Origin: Mycolicibacterium aubagnense
GTDB taxonomy: Bacteria; Actinomycetota; Actinomycetes; Mycobacteriales; Mycobacteriaceae
DNA length: 64,000 nucleotides
Reading direction: 5' to 3'
Assembly: GCF_010730955.1 (NCBI RefSeq)
Contig: NZ_AP022577.1
Coordinates: forward strand, 1,426,001 to 1,490,000
The first letter of the stretch is position 1; the number at the start of each line of letters is the position of its first letter. The notes below the pieces were generated by a model. It did no database searches and was not told the origin of the DNA. It saw only the letters and a program-made list of their open reading frames with translations. Below, piece after piece: positions 24,781-34,788 of the stretch. The position numbers and the translations under genes were made by a program.

Positions 24781-24817
24781 AACGCCGCCTGGCAAAACCG
24801 TGGGGCCGGGCGGCGTT
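24781..24817 (-). terminator. Intrinsic terminator between xis-like and rep genes
   Basis: Arms AACGCCGCC (24781-24789) and GGCGGCGTT (24809-24817), extended by GGC/GCC after one mismatch. On the minus strand it is followed by a T-run, so it terminates or attenuates transcription leaving the xis-like gene before rep. Confidence 0.7.
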
Positions 24818-24838
24818 TCCGTTTCTCGGGTCTGTGGA

Positions 24839-25060
24839 CTAGTCGCGGTCGCCGAGCAGTCGCAGCAGACCGGCCGCCGGTACACGGACCCGTCGCGTGC
24901 CCAACTTGATCGTGGGCAATCGACCCTCGCGCGCCATTTCGTAGGCATACGCCCTGCTCACGCCGAGGTATGGGCCCGCCTCGGTAACACTCAAAGTCGG
25001 TGGGCCACTGCGCAATTCGTCCAGGGTGGGCGCGGTCCGTACGGTGGTTGTCGTCGTCAT
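24839..25060 (-). CDS. xis: Excisionase-like MerR/HTH_17 DNA-binding protein
   Basis: A 73-residue protein from ATG 25060. It has one compact HTH (L-S-V-T-E-A-G-P-Y-L-G-V-S-R-A-Y-A-Y-E-M) followed by the wing I-K-L-G-T-R-R-V-R-V-P, the usual form of actinobacterial excisionases. It is divergent from the gene at 25130, next to the integrase operon. It would direct excision with the integrase and may also repress it. Confidence 0.82.
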   Translation of the reverse strand: MTTTTTVRTAPTLDELRSGPPTLSVTEAGPYLGVSRAYAYEMAREGRLPTIKLGTRRVRVPAAGLLRLLGDRD

Positions 25061-25129
25061 TCCACAACTGTGCACGATGCGAGTGATATCTGTCTAGGCG
25101 ATCCGCCCTCATTCCGCTATTGTTTTCAC

Positions 25130-25729
25130 ATGAGTTCTGATAGCCGCCCCGGCCAGCGGGCGATCAAAGGTGACGTGATGCCCGGCAGCATCCGGCGCGT
25201 CAGTGGCACGCGCGGCAAGGATGACGGGCTGATTGAGCTGCGGCTGGTCGGCCATCCTCACCTCTACCGGGTGCGCGTCCAGATGGGCAGCGGCGCACCG
25301 AAACTGGTGGAGCTGCACCTACTGCCCGCCGACGATGACGCCGCCGCCGAGATAGACCCGGCCACTATCCGGAACGTGCCGGTGCGCCGACTGGCCAACG
25401 CCGCTGCTCGGTGGATCGCCTGCGTGGATGGATCGTTCATCGGCGTGAAAGAGCTACGCAATCCGACCCTTACCCTGCGGCCCGAACGGCCAGCCGACGG
25501 CGGCAAACGCCGCAAGCTGGACGACATCCATTACCGCCAGGTGGCCGATCTGCTCATCGCCGCACGCACAATCGGCGAACCGCCGCGCAAGTACGTCCGC
25601 GATCAGCTCGGCCCGGCTTCGGTGGCCACCGTTGACCGATGGATTGCCGAGGCCAAAGAGCGCAAATTCCTCCCCCGCGATTGGGCCACCAACGACGCCG
25701 CCACTGCCGACCCTGACCAGGAGAACTGA
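25130..25729 (+). CDS. Element protein of unknown function, possible regulator
   Basis: A 199-residue protein from ATG 25130; the open frame further upstream overlaps the divergent xis gene and is rejected. The N-terminal half is beta-rich and basic. The C-terminal part (H-Y-R-Q-V-A-D-L-L-I-A-A, then A-S-V-A-T-V-D-R-W-I-A-E-A-K-E-R) looks like a helix-turn-helix of the kind found beside actinobacterial integrases. It stops 2 nt before the integrase start, so the two are co-transcribed. Confidence 0.7.
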   Translation: MSSDSRPGQRAIKGDVMPGSIRRVSGTRGKDDGLIELRLVGHPHLYRVRVQMGSGAPKLVELHLLPADDDAAAEIDPATIRNVPVRRLANAAARWIACVDGSFIGVKELRNPTLTLRPERPADGGKRRKLDDIHYRQVADLLIAARTIGEPPRKYVRDQLGPASVATVDRWIAEAKERKFLPRDWATNDAATADPDQEN

Positions 25730-25731
25730 CC

Positions 25732-26916
25732 ATGTCTGACGACACCACAGCCTCACAGCCACGGCAGCGCGGAGAACGTGCCGACAGCAGCATCAAGAAA
25801 CTGCCGGGTGGCAGATGGCGCGCACGTCCGACCCTCGGCATCGACCCCGTGACCGGCAAGCAAGTCCGGCCTACCAAGGTGTTCGATACCAAACGGGCCG
25901 CACTGGATTGGGTTGCCGAGCAGCGCGAACAGTGGCGGGCAGCGTCGTGGGCACGCAAGTCGACACAGACGTTTGACGAGGTCGCCGATCACTGGCTCAA
26001 GTTGCGCGCCGCCGATTCATCCATTGGCCCGAACACCGTTCGCGCCGACCGCGAGTCGCTGGCCTACGCACGCCGGGCGTTCGGTGCGGTGCCGGTACAG
26101 AAGCTGACCCCCCCTGCCCTGGCCGACTGGTCGGCAACGCTGACCGGCAAGGGTGGCAAGGCACTGGCACCGGCTACCAAACGGCGGGCAATCGTCCGCC
26201 TCAAGTCGGTGATGTCGCACGCCAAGCGGATGCGCTGGGTCACCTATGACGCTTCGGCTGATCTGGACACGCCCGAACAGAAGGCCATCACCGCCGCTGC
26301 CGCTGGCGACATCTGGACCCCGGCGCAGATGGCGGCGTTTCTCGACTACGTCGCCAGTCACCGGCTGGCCGGGTGTTTCGCCCTGACCTTGCTCGGGCTG
26401 CGGCGTGAGGAGGTCGGCGGGCTGCGCTGGCAGGACATCGACCTAGATACCGGCGCGCTGCGTATCCGGCAGGCTCGGGTCGACGTCAACGGCAAGGATC
26501 ACATTGTGCCGACCAAGACGGACCGGTCAGCCCGCGATCTGCCGCTGCCGCCCCGCGAGCTGGCCATGATCAAGGCGATGCGGACGGCGCACCAGCGCGA
26601 GCACCTGGCCATCGGCCGACCCCTGACCGGGGGTGACCTATTACTCTCACGCGCCGACGGCACGCCGCTGCCGGTACGCGACTACTCGCGGGAGTTCACC
26701 GCCAGGCGCAAGGCGGCGGGATTGAAAGCAATCCCCCTCGGCAAGCTGCGTCACTCGAATATCTCGCGGATGCGGGCAGCGGGTGTTTCGGCGGACGTCG
26801 TCGCCGCCTGGCACGGCCACACTGAGCGGATGACGATGGCGGTCTACGGCCGCGTGACTGACGACCGACTCACCGCCGCCTCGGCGGTGTTCTCGGCAGC
26901 GATTGAGACGGCATAG
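25732..26916 (+). CDS. int: Tyrosine recombinase / integrase
   Basis: A 394-residue site-specific recombinase that inserts the element into tRNA-Ala. It has an N-terminal arm-binding domain (residues 20-75), a SAM-like core-binding domain (75-170) and a catalytic domain (190-394). Catalytic residues by eye: R224, K262, R340, H363 and the nucleophile Y372. The H-x-x-R box reads G-K-L-R-H, so its His is replaced by Gly at 337. It is the second gene of a rightward two-gene unit. Arm-type sites occur at both element ends. Confidence 0.95.
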   Translation: MSDDTTASQPRQRGERADSSIKKLPGGRWRARPTLGIDPVTGKQVRPTKVFDTKRAALDWVAEQREQWRAASWARKSTQTFDEVADHWLKLRAADSSIGPNTVRADRESLAYARRAFGAVPVQKLTPPALADWSATLTGKGGKALAPATKRRAIVRLKSVMSHAKRMRWVTYDASADLDTPEQKAITAAAAGDIWTPAQMAAFLDYVASHRLAGCFALTLLGLRREEVGGLRWQDIDLDTGALRIRQARVDVNGKDHIVPTKTDRSARDLPLPPRELAMIKAMRTAHQREHLAIGRPLTGGDLLLSRADGTPLPVRDYSREFTARRKAAGLKAIPLGKLRHSNISRMRAAGVSADVVAAWHGHTERMTMAVYGRVTDDRLTAASAVFSAAIETA

Positions 26917-26922
26917 CGGGCG

Positions 26923-28025
26923 TCAGACTGGCGGCAGGCCGTCGAGCCAGTCAGCTAGCTCGATTGGAGTGCGCGGAAGGAAGGTACCGAACACTTCAAG
27001 CTCGGGGCTTCTGACCATCTGATTTCGGGCAGCCTTGTCGGTGAAAACTGCATCGCAGTAGGGCACTGCAATGCTCAACGCGTCGATGTCATGAATGTCG
27101 TTGGTCGTCCACTTATGCCTGTTGTCCTTGTGGTACGCGGCCTTCAACGACACGGCTACGCGGGTCGATGGCATGCGGTCGGTGAAGTCGCGCGCCTTGG
27201 CCCGGTCGTCATTCAGCAGCTGGGTGATCGACGTCCCCATGGGTGCCGTGAGGCGTTCCACCATGTGCCCCAGCTCTATCTCTAATTCTCTGGCGTTTAC
27301 AACGTCTCGCAGCCGTCCCTGCCGGAGCTTTGGATCGAGGTCAAGTTGCCTGACGAGATAACGCTCCTGCTCAACGCGCTTCTCCACGATGTCGCGCCAC
27401 TTTTGCCGGTCGTACCCGTCGGCAAGAAGGTTGGGGTCTTCGTGGTCATCGGGTCCCGTCAGCAGCTGGCGTTCCGCCCATAGGTTCAAGGAGACCATCG
27501 GGTCAGTCCCCATATCGATGCCCATTTGTTCGCAAACATGCTTGGCCATCGCGGCTGGATCATCCGACCCCTCCATTTGAAGCCCACCGCGCTTACCGAA
27601 TGCCCACAGGAGACTCGGCCCAATGAGATCGATCGGGCCTTGGGGCGCGATGCTCACACCTTCGATGTCGTTGAGCGCGGCCTCTAGTTCGAGCTGCTGA
27701 ATCTGGGGGCGGCCCAACAGATAATTGAATCCGCTCAGCTCCTCCATGATCGCGACGCGCTCCCGACGTCGCTGCACGTCCCCGATGTTGTTGAGCTCGG
27801 TCGCGTGAGTTGACGAGAGCGGGAACACAGCCCGACCCTCGCTTCTGGCTCGCCGCGCCGCAGGAAGAAGCACGTCATACCCAGTCTCGGGGGGTTTCCT
27901 GCCGCAAATTCGCTCAAATTGATATACCCCAACATGTCGAGGTACACCAAGGCTGGTGGCCGGTGCGGTAACTGCAGACTGCCCGGCCAGATGACGTCGC
28001 TACTTACCTCATAAGTTGTGGCCAC
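26923..28025 (-). pseudogene. PIN-domain-like nuclease gene split by a frameshift
   Basis: Two adjoining frames make one protein of about 367 residues. The N-terminal 46 codons start at GTG 28025. The C-terminal 316 codons are open to the stop at 26923 (GTG 27873 could start them alone). The joint is a run of six C on the coding strand (27889-27894); one extra C, or a -1 slip, restores N-P-P-E-T-G-Y-D-V. PIN-like features: V-Y-L-D at the N-terminus, T-H-A-T-E-L, and D-I-H-D-I-D-A-L-S-I-A-V-P-Y-C-D-A-V-F-T-D-K near the end. It sits between the integrase and the attachment site, a common cargo position. It may be a disrupted gene, a sequencing error or programmed slippage. Confidence 0.7.
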
Positions 28026-28177
28026 GGCCCGATCCTCGTTGTCGTGTCAATCAGTGCATTTCCGATGAACCATTGCCAATGGTGCGCCTCGCCACTGGGT
28101 GTCCGCAAAGGAATTTCGCGTGAGCGCCTTGGCACGCGGCGTACCGCCCCCTACTTCGACCATATTCTCGACAGCAA

Positions 28178-28195
28178 TAGGACAAAGTTAGGACA
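28178..28195 (+). repeat. Putative integrase arm-type sites, right arm
   Basis: TAGGACA, 3-nt spacer, TTAGGACA, identical in layout and orientation to 19984-20001. It lies 77 nt inside the attR core. Apart from this pair and the terminator, I see no gene in 28026-28272. Confidence 0.7.
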
Positions 28196-28230
28196 TTCGG
28201 CCCGACAACTGACCTCGCTAGCAAAACGAC

Positions 28231-28264
28231 AAAACCCGCCTTGACCGAAGTCAAAGCGGGTTTT
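28231..28264 (-). terminator. Intrinsic terminator after tRNA-Ala
   Basis: Stem-loop with a CGAA loop and T-run on the minus strand, just downstream of the tRNA. It is a diverged copy of the one at 19785-19816, so the element carries its own tRNA terminator along with the 3' tRNA segment. Confidence 0.8.
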
Positions 28265-28272
28265 CTCTTGGG

Positions 28273-28318
28273 TGGAGCTAAGGGGATTCGAACCCCTGAC
28301 CCCCACACTGCCAGTGTG
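28273..28318. repeat. attR: 46-bp direct repeat within tRNA-Ala
   Basis: Matches 19824-19869 with one mismatch. It reconstitutes the 3' part of the functional tRNA. Confidence 0.9.
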
Positions 28319-28345
28319 GTGCGCTACCAGCTGCGCCATAGCCCC
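28273..28345 (-). tRNA. tRNA-Ala (anticodon GGC)
   Basis: A 73-nt cloverleaf without encoded CCA. The acceptor stem begins G-G-G-G-C-T-A and includes the G3-U70 wobble pair that identifies alanine tRNAs. The anticodon loop is C-T-G-G-C-A-G, giving GGC, and the T-loop is standard. The 3' part is supplied by the integrated element. Confidence 0.97.
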
Positions 28346-28401
28346 TCAAGTGGTGCCTGATGAAGCTACACCACCGGCCCCACGGTGAACAAAACGGCTG
28401 G

Positions 28402-29657
28402 TCAGAGGGACCCTTCCACCGGCTCGTGGCCCAACGGACAGATCGGGGTCTCTTCGTCGCCACCAGAAAGACGCGTCTCCGGCGCGAGCCACCAGCCCAC
28501 CGCTGCCGCCAGCAGGACCACTCCGCCCGCGCCGAACGCCGCCGTGAACGACACGTGCTGGGCGATCTGCCCCGCGGCCAGCGAGCCGACGATGGTGCCG
28601 AGATCCGACATCATCTGGAAGGTCGCCACGGCGGTGCCGCCCCGGGCCTGATTGCCGATGATGTCCGCGACGGCGGCCTGCTGCGGCGAGATGAAGATGC
28701 CGCTCGCCGCGCCGGTCACGAACGCGATCACCAAGAACACCGGTAGCGACGTCGTCCAGCCCAGCAACACCGTCGAAACCGACGACACCGCCAGCCCGAC
28801 GATCAGCAGCTTGCGCCGGCCGATCCGGTCGGACAGATGCCCACTTGGAATGACGGCACACACATTGCCGACCGCGAACACCGCCAGCACGAGGCCGGCC
28901 ATGCCCGCGCTGCGGTGCAGCACGTCGACCACGAACAGCGGAACCAGCGCCACCCGCAGGCCCAGCGCCGCCCATCCGGACGCCAGATTGGACAGCAATG
29001 CAGCCTGGTAGGCGCGGTTGCGCAGCACGGTCCGCACCGACACCGTCGGCCCGGTTTCCTCTTCCCGTGCCGCCAGCGTCGAGTTCCGCAGGCTGACGAA
29101 CACCACGGCCGCAGCGACAGCCAGCGCCGCGCCGTAGATGACGAACGGCACGGACAGGCCCAGCCCGGCGGTCAGGCTGCCCAGCACCGGCCCGGCCACA
29201 CCGCCGATCATGAAGGCGCTGGAGAACAGGCCGGCCACCCTGCCGCGCGCGTCGAACGGCGACAACCGGATCATCAGCGCCAGGGACGACACCGTGAACA
29301 TGGTCGACCCGGCACCGCCGAGAGATCGGAACAGCAGCAGCTGCCAGTAGCTTTGGGCGAAGGCACAGGCGAGCGTCGACAACGCGACGATCACGAGGCC
29401 GGTGAGATAGACGCGCCGCTCGCCGAGCTTCTGCACCAGCAGACCGCTGGGCGGCGCGAAGATCAGGCGCATGGCGGCGAACGCGGTGATGACGAACGTC
29501 GCCGCGCCGATGCTGACGCCGAAGTTGCGCGCATACGCCGGCAGCACCGGGGCGACCACTCCATAACCGAGTGCGATGACGACGTTGGCTCCGGCCAGGA
29601 CCCAGATCTCGGTGGGAAGTCGGGTCGGGGCCGGACAGTCGCCCTCCGTGACAGCGT

Positions 29658-29661
<4 letters not shown>
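28402..29661 (-). CDS. MFS transporter, drug-efflux type
   Basis: A 419-residue major facilitator with 12 predicted transmembrane segments, from GTG 29661. The start overlaps the pgm stop (GTGA), so it is coupled to that gene. The motif-A-like loops [13 protein letters not shown] (between TM2 and TM3) and [11 protein letters not shown] (second half) are clear. Substrate unknown, probably proton-driven export. The C-terminal tail is short and acidic. Confidence 0.9.
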
Positions 29662-31304
<1,643 letters not shown>

Positions 31305-31374
31305 GAGCTCGATTCTGCTACCGGTTCTCCCCCGGCGTGCACCTGTCGGCGTTCGGCCACCATACTTTTGCCTT

Positions 31375-31773
31375 ATGTTCGGCCACGACAACCGAGAATT
31401 GGCCGCCGTCTTCATCGGGGGCGCCATCGGCACCGTCGCGCGTGCCGCTCTGGCCGTCTTCGCCGTGCCTCATCCCGAGCACTGGCCATGGCCTACGTTC
31501 GTCGTCAACATCGTGGGCGCGTTCCTGCTCGGGTACTTCACGACCCGACTCCTGGAGCGACTGCCTGTGTCGAGCTATCAGCGCCCACTGCTCGGCACCG
31601 GCGTGTGTGGCGGCCTGACCACGTTCAGCACCATGCAGGTCGAGACGGTCCGGATGCTCGAGCACGGCGCCTACGGGCTGGCCGCGGGCTACACGGTGGC
31701 AAGCATCGTCGCGGGCCTGGCTGCGGTGTACCTGGCCACGGTGCTGGTGCGGCGAGTCCGGGTGCGGGCATGA
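31375..31773 (+). CDS. crcB1: Fluoride channel FluC/CrcB, first copy
   Basis: A 132-residue four-helix membrane protein exporting fluoride. The family signatures [17 protein letters not shown] and C-G-G-L-T-T-F-S-T are present. It starts at ATG 31375, and its stop overlaps the start of the second copy (ATGA). Two adjacent copies suggest a heterodimeric dual-topology pair. No fluoride riboswitch is evident upstream. Confidence 0.95.
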   Translation: MFGHDNRELAAVFIGGAIGTVARAALAVFAVPHPEHWPWPTFVVNIVGAFLLGYFTTRLLERLPVSSYQRPLLGTGVCGGLTTFSTMQVETVRMLEHGAYGLAAGYTVASIVAGLAAVYLATVLVRRVRVRA

Positions 31774-32135
31774 CGGCGGTCATCTGGCTCGGCGTGGCCC
31801 TCATCGGCGGCGTGGGCGCGGTGACGCGTTTCCTGGTGGACCGCGCGGTGTCGAAGCGCAAGAGCAGCAGCTTCCCGTACGGCACGTTCGTGGTGAACCT
31901 CAGCGGCGCCTGGCTGCTCGGCTTCTTCGGCGGACTCGCGTTGAGTCCCAACGTCGCCCTGCTGGCCGGGACCGCATTCGTCGGCGCGTATACGACGTTC
32001 TCGACGTGGATGCTGGAAACCCAGCGCCTCGGGGAGGAACGGCAGGTCTGGTTCGCCCTGGCCAATATCGTGGCGAGCGTGGTGCTGGGCCTCGCCGCCG
32101 CAGCGCTCGGATTGTGGATGGGCGGCTTACTGTGA
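31770..32135 (+). CDS. crcB2: Fluoride channel FluC/CrcB, second copy
   Basis: A 121-residue FluC paralogue with [18 protein letters not shown] and [11 protein letters not shown]. It overlaps crcB1 by 4 nt and the following DUF190 gene by 4 nt, so all three are one operon. Basic residues differ between the copies, consistent with opposite orientation in the membrane. Confidence 0.95.
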   Translation: MTAVIWLGVALIGGVGAVTRFLVDRAVSKRKSSSFPYGTFVVNLSGAWLLGFFGGLALSPNVALLAGTAFVGAYTTFSTWMLETQRLGEERQVWFALANIVASVVLGLAAAALGLWMGGLL

Positions 32136-33220
32136 ACGACTCCGCGGACTACCTGAAACTCACGACGTACTTCGGTGAGCGACAACGTATCTCCCGTCGC
32201 TTCGCTCGCCCCGGCCGCCACGAGGGCCGATTCCTGGCCGAGGAGTTGCTCGACCTCTACGGCGCCGAGAACGTTGCCACCAGTGTCCTGCTGCGTGGAA
32301 TCGCCGGATTCGGGCCGCGGCACCAGCTGCGCACCGACCAGAGCCTGAGTCAGTCCGAGGACCTGCCGGTGGCCATCGCCGCGGTGGATACCGCCGACAA
32401 GATCGCGGGGCTGGCCGAGCGGACCGTGGAGCTGACGACCCGCGGACTCATCACGCTCGAACGTGCGCGCCTCATCACCACGACGAGCCTCGGCGAGCAC
32501 ACCAAACTCAGCGTCTACGTCGGGCGCCAGCACCGGATCAACGGCCGTCCCGCCCACATCGCGGTGTGCGACCTGCTACACCGCAGCGGATTCGCCTGCG
32601 CGTCGGTGTTTCTCGGGGTCGACGGCACGGTCCGCGGCCGCCGCGAGCGGGCCCGGTTCCTGAACACCAACACAGACGTTCCGGTGATGATCATCGCGGT
32701 CGGCGACGGTGCCCGCGCCGCCGCGGTGTTACCCGAATTGGAGCGCTTGCTGCCCAACCCCTTGGTGACCGTGGAGCGGGCCGAGCTGTGCAAACAGGCC
32801 GGGACGCTGCTGGCCCGCCCCGGCGCGCTACCGTCCCATGACGCCAATGGAACTCCGTTATGGCAGAAGCTGATGATCCATACGGCCGAAGACACCCTGC
32901 ACGACGGCGAACCGGTACACCGGGAGATCGTCCGGCGCCTGCGCGCCAACGAGAACAGCCGCGGCGTCACCGTCCTACGCGGCATCTGGGGCTTCCACGA
33001 CGGACGGATACCTCACGGCGACAAGCTCTTTCAACTCGGGCGCCAGGTTCCAGTCACGACGATCGTGGTGGACAGCCCCGAGAACATCGCTGCCGCATTC
33101 GATCTCATCGATGAGGTGACCACGATTCACGGAGTGGTCACCTGCGAACGGGTGCCTGCGTTGGTTTCCGTCGACGGCGGAAACCAGTCAGGCGGGATGG
33201 CGCTCGGCCGCTTCAGCTGA
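32132..33220 (+). CDS. Triple DUF190-domain protein
   Basis: A 362-residue cytoplasmic protein from GTG 32132. I read three DUF190 (PII-like) units at about residues 4-110, 115-225 and 240-350. Each begins K-L-x-x-Y/H and contains a G-x-x-G segment followed by V-P-V-x-x-x-A/V-V-D. Most DUF190 proteins have one unit. Its operon with two fluoride channels implies a role in fluoride sensing or channel regulation, possibly through a small ligand; this is inference. Confidence 0.88.
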   Translation: MNDSADYLKLTTYFGERQRISRRFARPGRHEGRFLAEELLDLYGAENVATSVLLRGIAGFGPRHQLRTDQSLSQSEDLPVAIAAVDTADKIAGLAERTVELTTRGLITLERARLITTTSLGEHTKLSVYVGRQHRINGRPAHIAVCDLLHRSGFACASVFLGVDGTVRGRRERARFLNTNTDVPVMIIAVGDGARAAAVLPELERLLPNPLVTVERAELCKQAGTLLARPGALPSHDANGTPLWQKLMIHTAEDTLHDGEPVHREIVRRLRANENSRGVTVLRGIWGFHDGRIPHGDKLFQLGRQVPVTTIVVDSPENIAAAFDLIDEVTTIHGVVTCERVPALVSVDGGNQSGGMALGRFS

Positions 33221-33223
33221 CGG

Positions 33224-33913
33224 TCAGCGCTTGACCAGATTCACCAGGAATTCGATGGTGACGATCGGATCGACGGCGAGCAGACCGGCCGGCGGCGGCG
33301 GCGGGGCGATCCCGTAATCGGCGAAGGTGACGGGAATTTGCCCCACGGCGACCACCCCGCTACCCGACCGCTGCACTTCCAGCCGCACCGCCACCTGCCG
33401 GCTGACGCCTTTGAGGGTGAGTTGCGCCGACACCTCCAGGGTGGTGGGCGTGCCGTCGCCGGAGACGGCGGACAGGTTGACCGGATCGAGCACAGCGAGC
33501 TTGGCTGTCGGGAACTGCGCGGCGTCCATCACGTCGGTGCTGCGGAACTTGTCGTCCCGGCCGCGGTGCGCCGACTGCATGGTCCCTACGTCGACGACGA
33601 AGCTCGCCGCCTGCAAGTTGCCGCCCGCAACCGTGGCGTCGCCCCTGACCGAATTGGTCCGCCCGGTGACGATGACGGTTTCCCACAAGAGTTTTTGCCG
33701 GGCGCGGTAACCGGCCTGGGTGCGTTTGGCTTCGTCATCGGGGCCTGCACTCACCACCCATTTGCCGTCGAGGTTCGTGCTGGCCGGACGCGTCGTCGGC
33801 AGGCTCAGCACCGGTGCCGGCAGGCCCTCCATCTGGGTTCGGTAGAACCAGGGTCCGGCGCACACCCCCACGACGGCGAGCACTGCCAGCAACAGCAGAA
33901 GCCTTTTTGCCAC
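33224..33913 (-). CDS. YceI-family protein, membrane-anchored
   Basis: A 229-residue protein from GTG 33913. The N-terminal segment (L-L-L-L-L-A-V-L-A-V-V-G-V) is a membrane anchor or uncleaved signal. The YceI beta-barrel follows, with S-F-V-V-D-V-G-T-M-Q-S, R-D-D-K-F-R-S-T-D-V-M-D-A-A-Q-F-P and L-T-L-K-G-V-S-R-Q-V. YceI proteins bind isoprenoids or other lipids in the cell envelope. It is convergent with the DUF190 gene. Confidence 0.9.
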   Translation of the reverse strand: MAKRLLLLLAVLAVVGVCAGPWFYRTQMEGLPAPVLSLPTTRPASTNLDGKWVVSAGPDDEAKRTQAGYRARQKLLWETVIVTGRTNSVRGDATVAGGNLQAASFVVDVGTMQSAHRGRDDKFRSTDVMDAAQFPTAKLAVLDPVNLSAVSGDGTPTTLEVSAQLTLKGVSRQVAVRLEVQRSGSGVVAVGQIPVTFADYGIAPPPPPAGLLAVDPIVTIEFLVNLVKR

Positions 33914-33941
33914 TCCCTCTATATACAGGGCGGGTGCGACG

Positions 33942-34550
33942 TCAGCTGGATGGGCGCGCCAGCGCGTAGAGAGCCATCCTGCGGTTGGCCATGTCATGCT
34001 CACCGAGGAATTCGGCGCCACCGTGCTCGACCAGCCGGCGCGCACCGACATTGCGATGGTCGGGATCGAACATCACCCGGCGGCAGGACGGGACCAGTTC
34101 GAACAGACTCGTCAACAACTGGGGCATCAGCGTCGGTCCGAGTCCGCGGTTCACGAAGCGCTCGTCAGCGATCGCGGCATGCAGTCCCAAGTCATAGGGA
34201 TCGGCATCGTATCGAGGAGCGATGGAATCCTTCGCTGCCCAGTACAGCTCGAGGTAGCCCATGGCCTTGTCCTGGTAACTCACCAACAGCGGCCGCGAGT
34301 ACTCACCCTCGAGCTGTGCCTGAAGATGCCGCCGCCACCATTGCGGCGGCCGGTCATACTCCCAGGCCTCGGCCAGATGCGGACGATTCATCCATTCGGA
34401 CAGCATCTCGGCGTCGGCTTCGGCATCGACAAGACGCACTGCCCACGGGCTTGCGAGCCGTGGAACGGGTGGGGCGCCCACTGCTCGCACCTCAGCGGAC
34501 ACTGACGTCAACTCGCGCGGCAGGACCGGCCCCTGATCAATCTCGGTCAT
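33942..34550 (-). CDS. mbtK: Lysine N-acyltransferase, MbtK-like (mycobactin)
   Basis: A 202-residue GNAT-fold protein of the IucB/MbtK type. MbtK transfers a long-chain acyl group to the N6 of lysine during mycobactin synthesis. Recognisable segments are [31 protein letters not shown], and G-L-G-P-T-L-M-P...[12 protein letters not shown] 34550 is chosen. An IdeR-type box just upstream (34577-34595) supports iron control. The rest of the mycobactin genes are not in the window. Confidence 0.9.
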   Translation of the reverse strand: MTEIDQGPVLPRELTSVSAEVRAVGAPPVPRLASPWAVRLVDAEADAEMLSEWMNRPHLAEAWEYDRPPQWWRRHLQAQLEGEYSRPLLVSYQDKAMGYLELYWAAKDSIAPRYDADPYDLGLHAAIADERFVNRGLGPTLMPQLLTSLFELVPSCRRVMFDPDHRNVGARRLVEHGGAEFLGEHDMANRRMALYALARPSS

Positions 34551-34576
34551 TTCAGCGGCCAGCCTACCCGATCTGC

Positions 34577-34595
34577 TTAGGTTAGCTTTGCCTAC
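34577..34595. promoter_or_regulatory. IdeR iron box
   Basis: TTAGGTTAGCTTTGCCTAC matches the mycobacterial IdeR consensus at 14 of 19 positions, with one perfect half-site. Centred about 36 nt upstream of the mbtK-like ATG at 34550. Under iron sufficiency IdeR would repress this gene. Confidence 0.8.
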
Positions 34596-34788
34596 ATCCA
34601 ATCGCCTGTTGCTTCGCTACGCGCCTGTATGCGCGGGCGTCGGCCTGCCGGCCCAGGGTCCGAAAACATGCACCGAAAGCGCAAGACGGACCCTGTAACG
34701 CTCAGCCACCCAAGGTCGATAGAGCTGCTAACGTAGTCATCAATCACTTTGGTCGCATCGGTTAGCTGGTGCGGGAGGGGAATACACC

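Larger units (their letters stand above)
19870..28272. mobile_element. Integrated satellite-like mobile element in tRNA-Ala(GGC)
   Basis: About 8.4 kb bounded by the 46-bp tRNA-Ala direct repeat. It encodes a tyrosine integrase (25732-26916), an excisionase-like HTH protein, a RepA-like ATPase, a putative small-terminase-like HTH protein, an HExxH protein, several small unknowns and a PIN-like cargo gene. It carries matching arm repeats at both ends. No structural phage genes and no Tra/FtsK conjugation gene are seen. It could be a phage satellite (PICI-like), a minimal integrative element, or a decayed prophage. Confidence 0.88.

Noticed and set aside
28044..28244. Small plus-strand open frame in the attR region
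   Set aside because: Covers the arm repeats and terminator; no ribosome-binding site or recognisable sequence.
31305..31374. Fluoride riboswitch before crcB1
   Set aside because: The gap to pgmA is only about 70 nt and I see no conserved crcB-motif elements.
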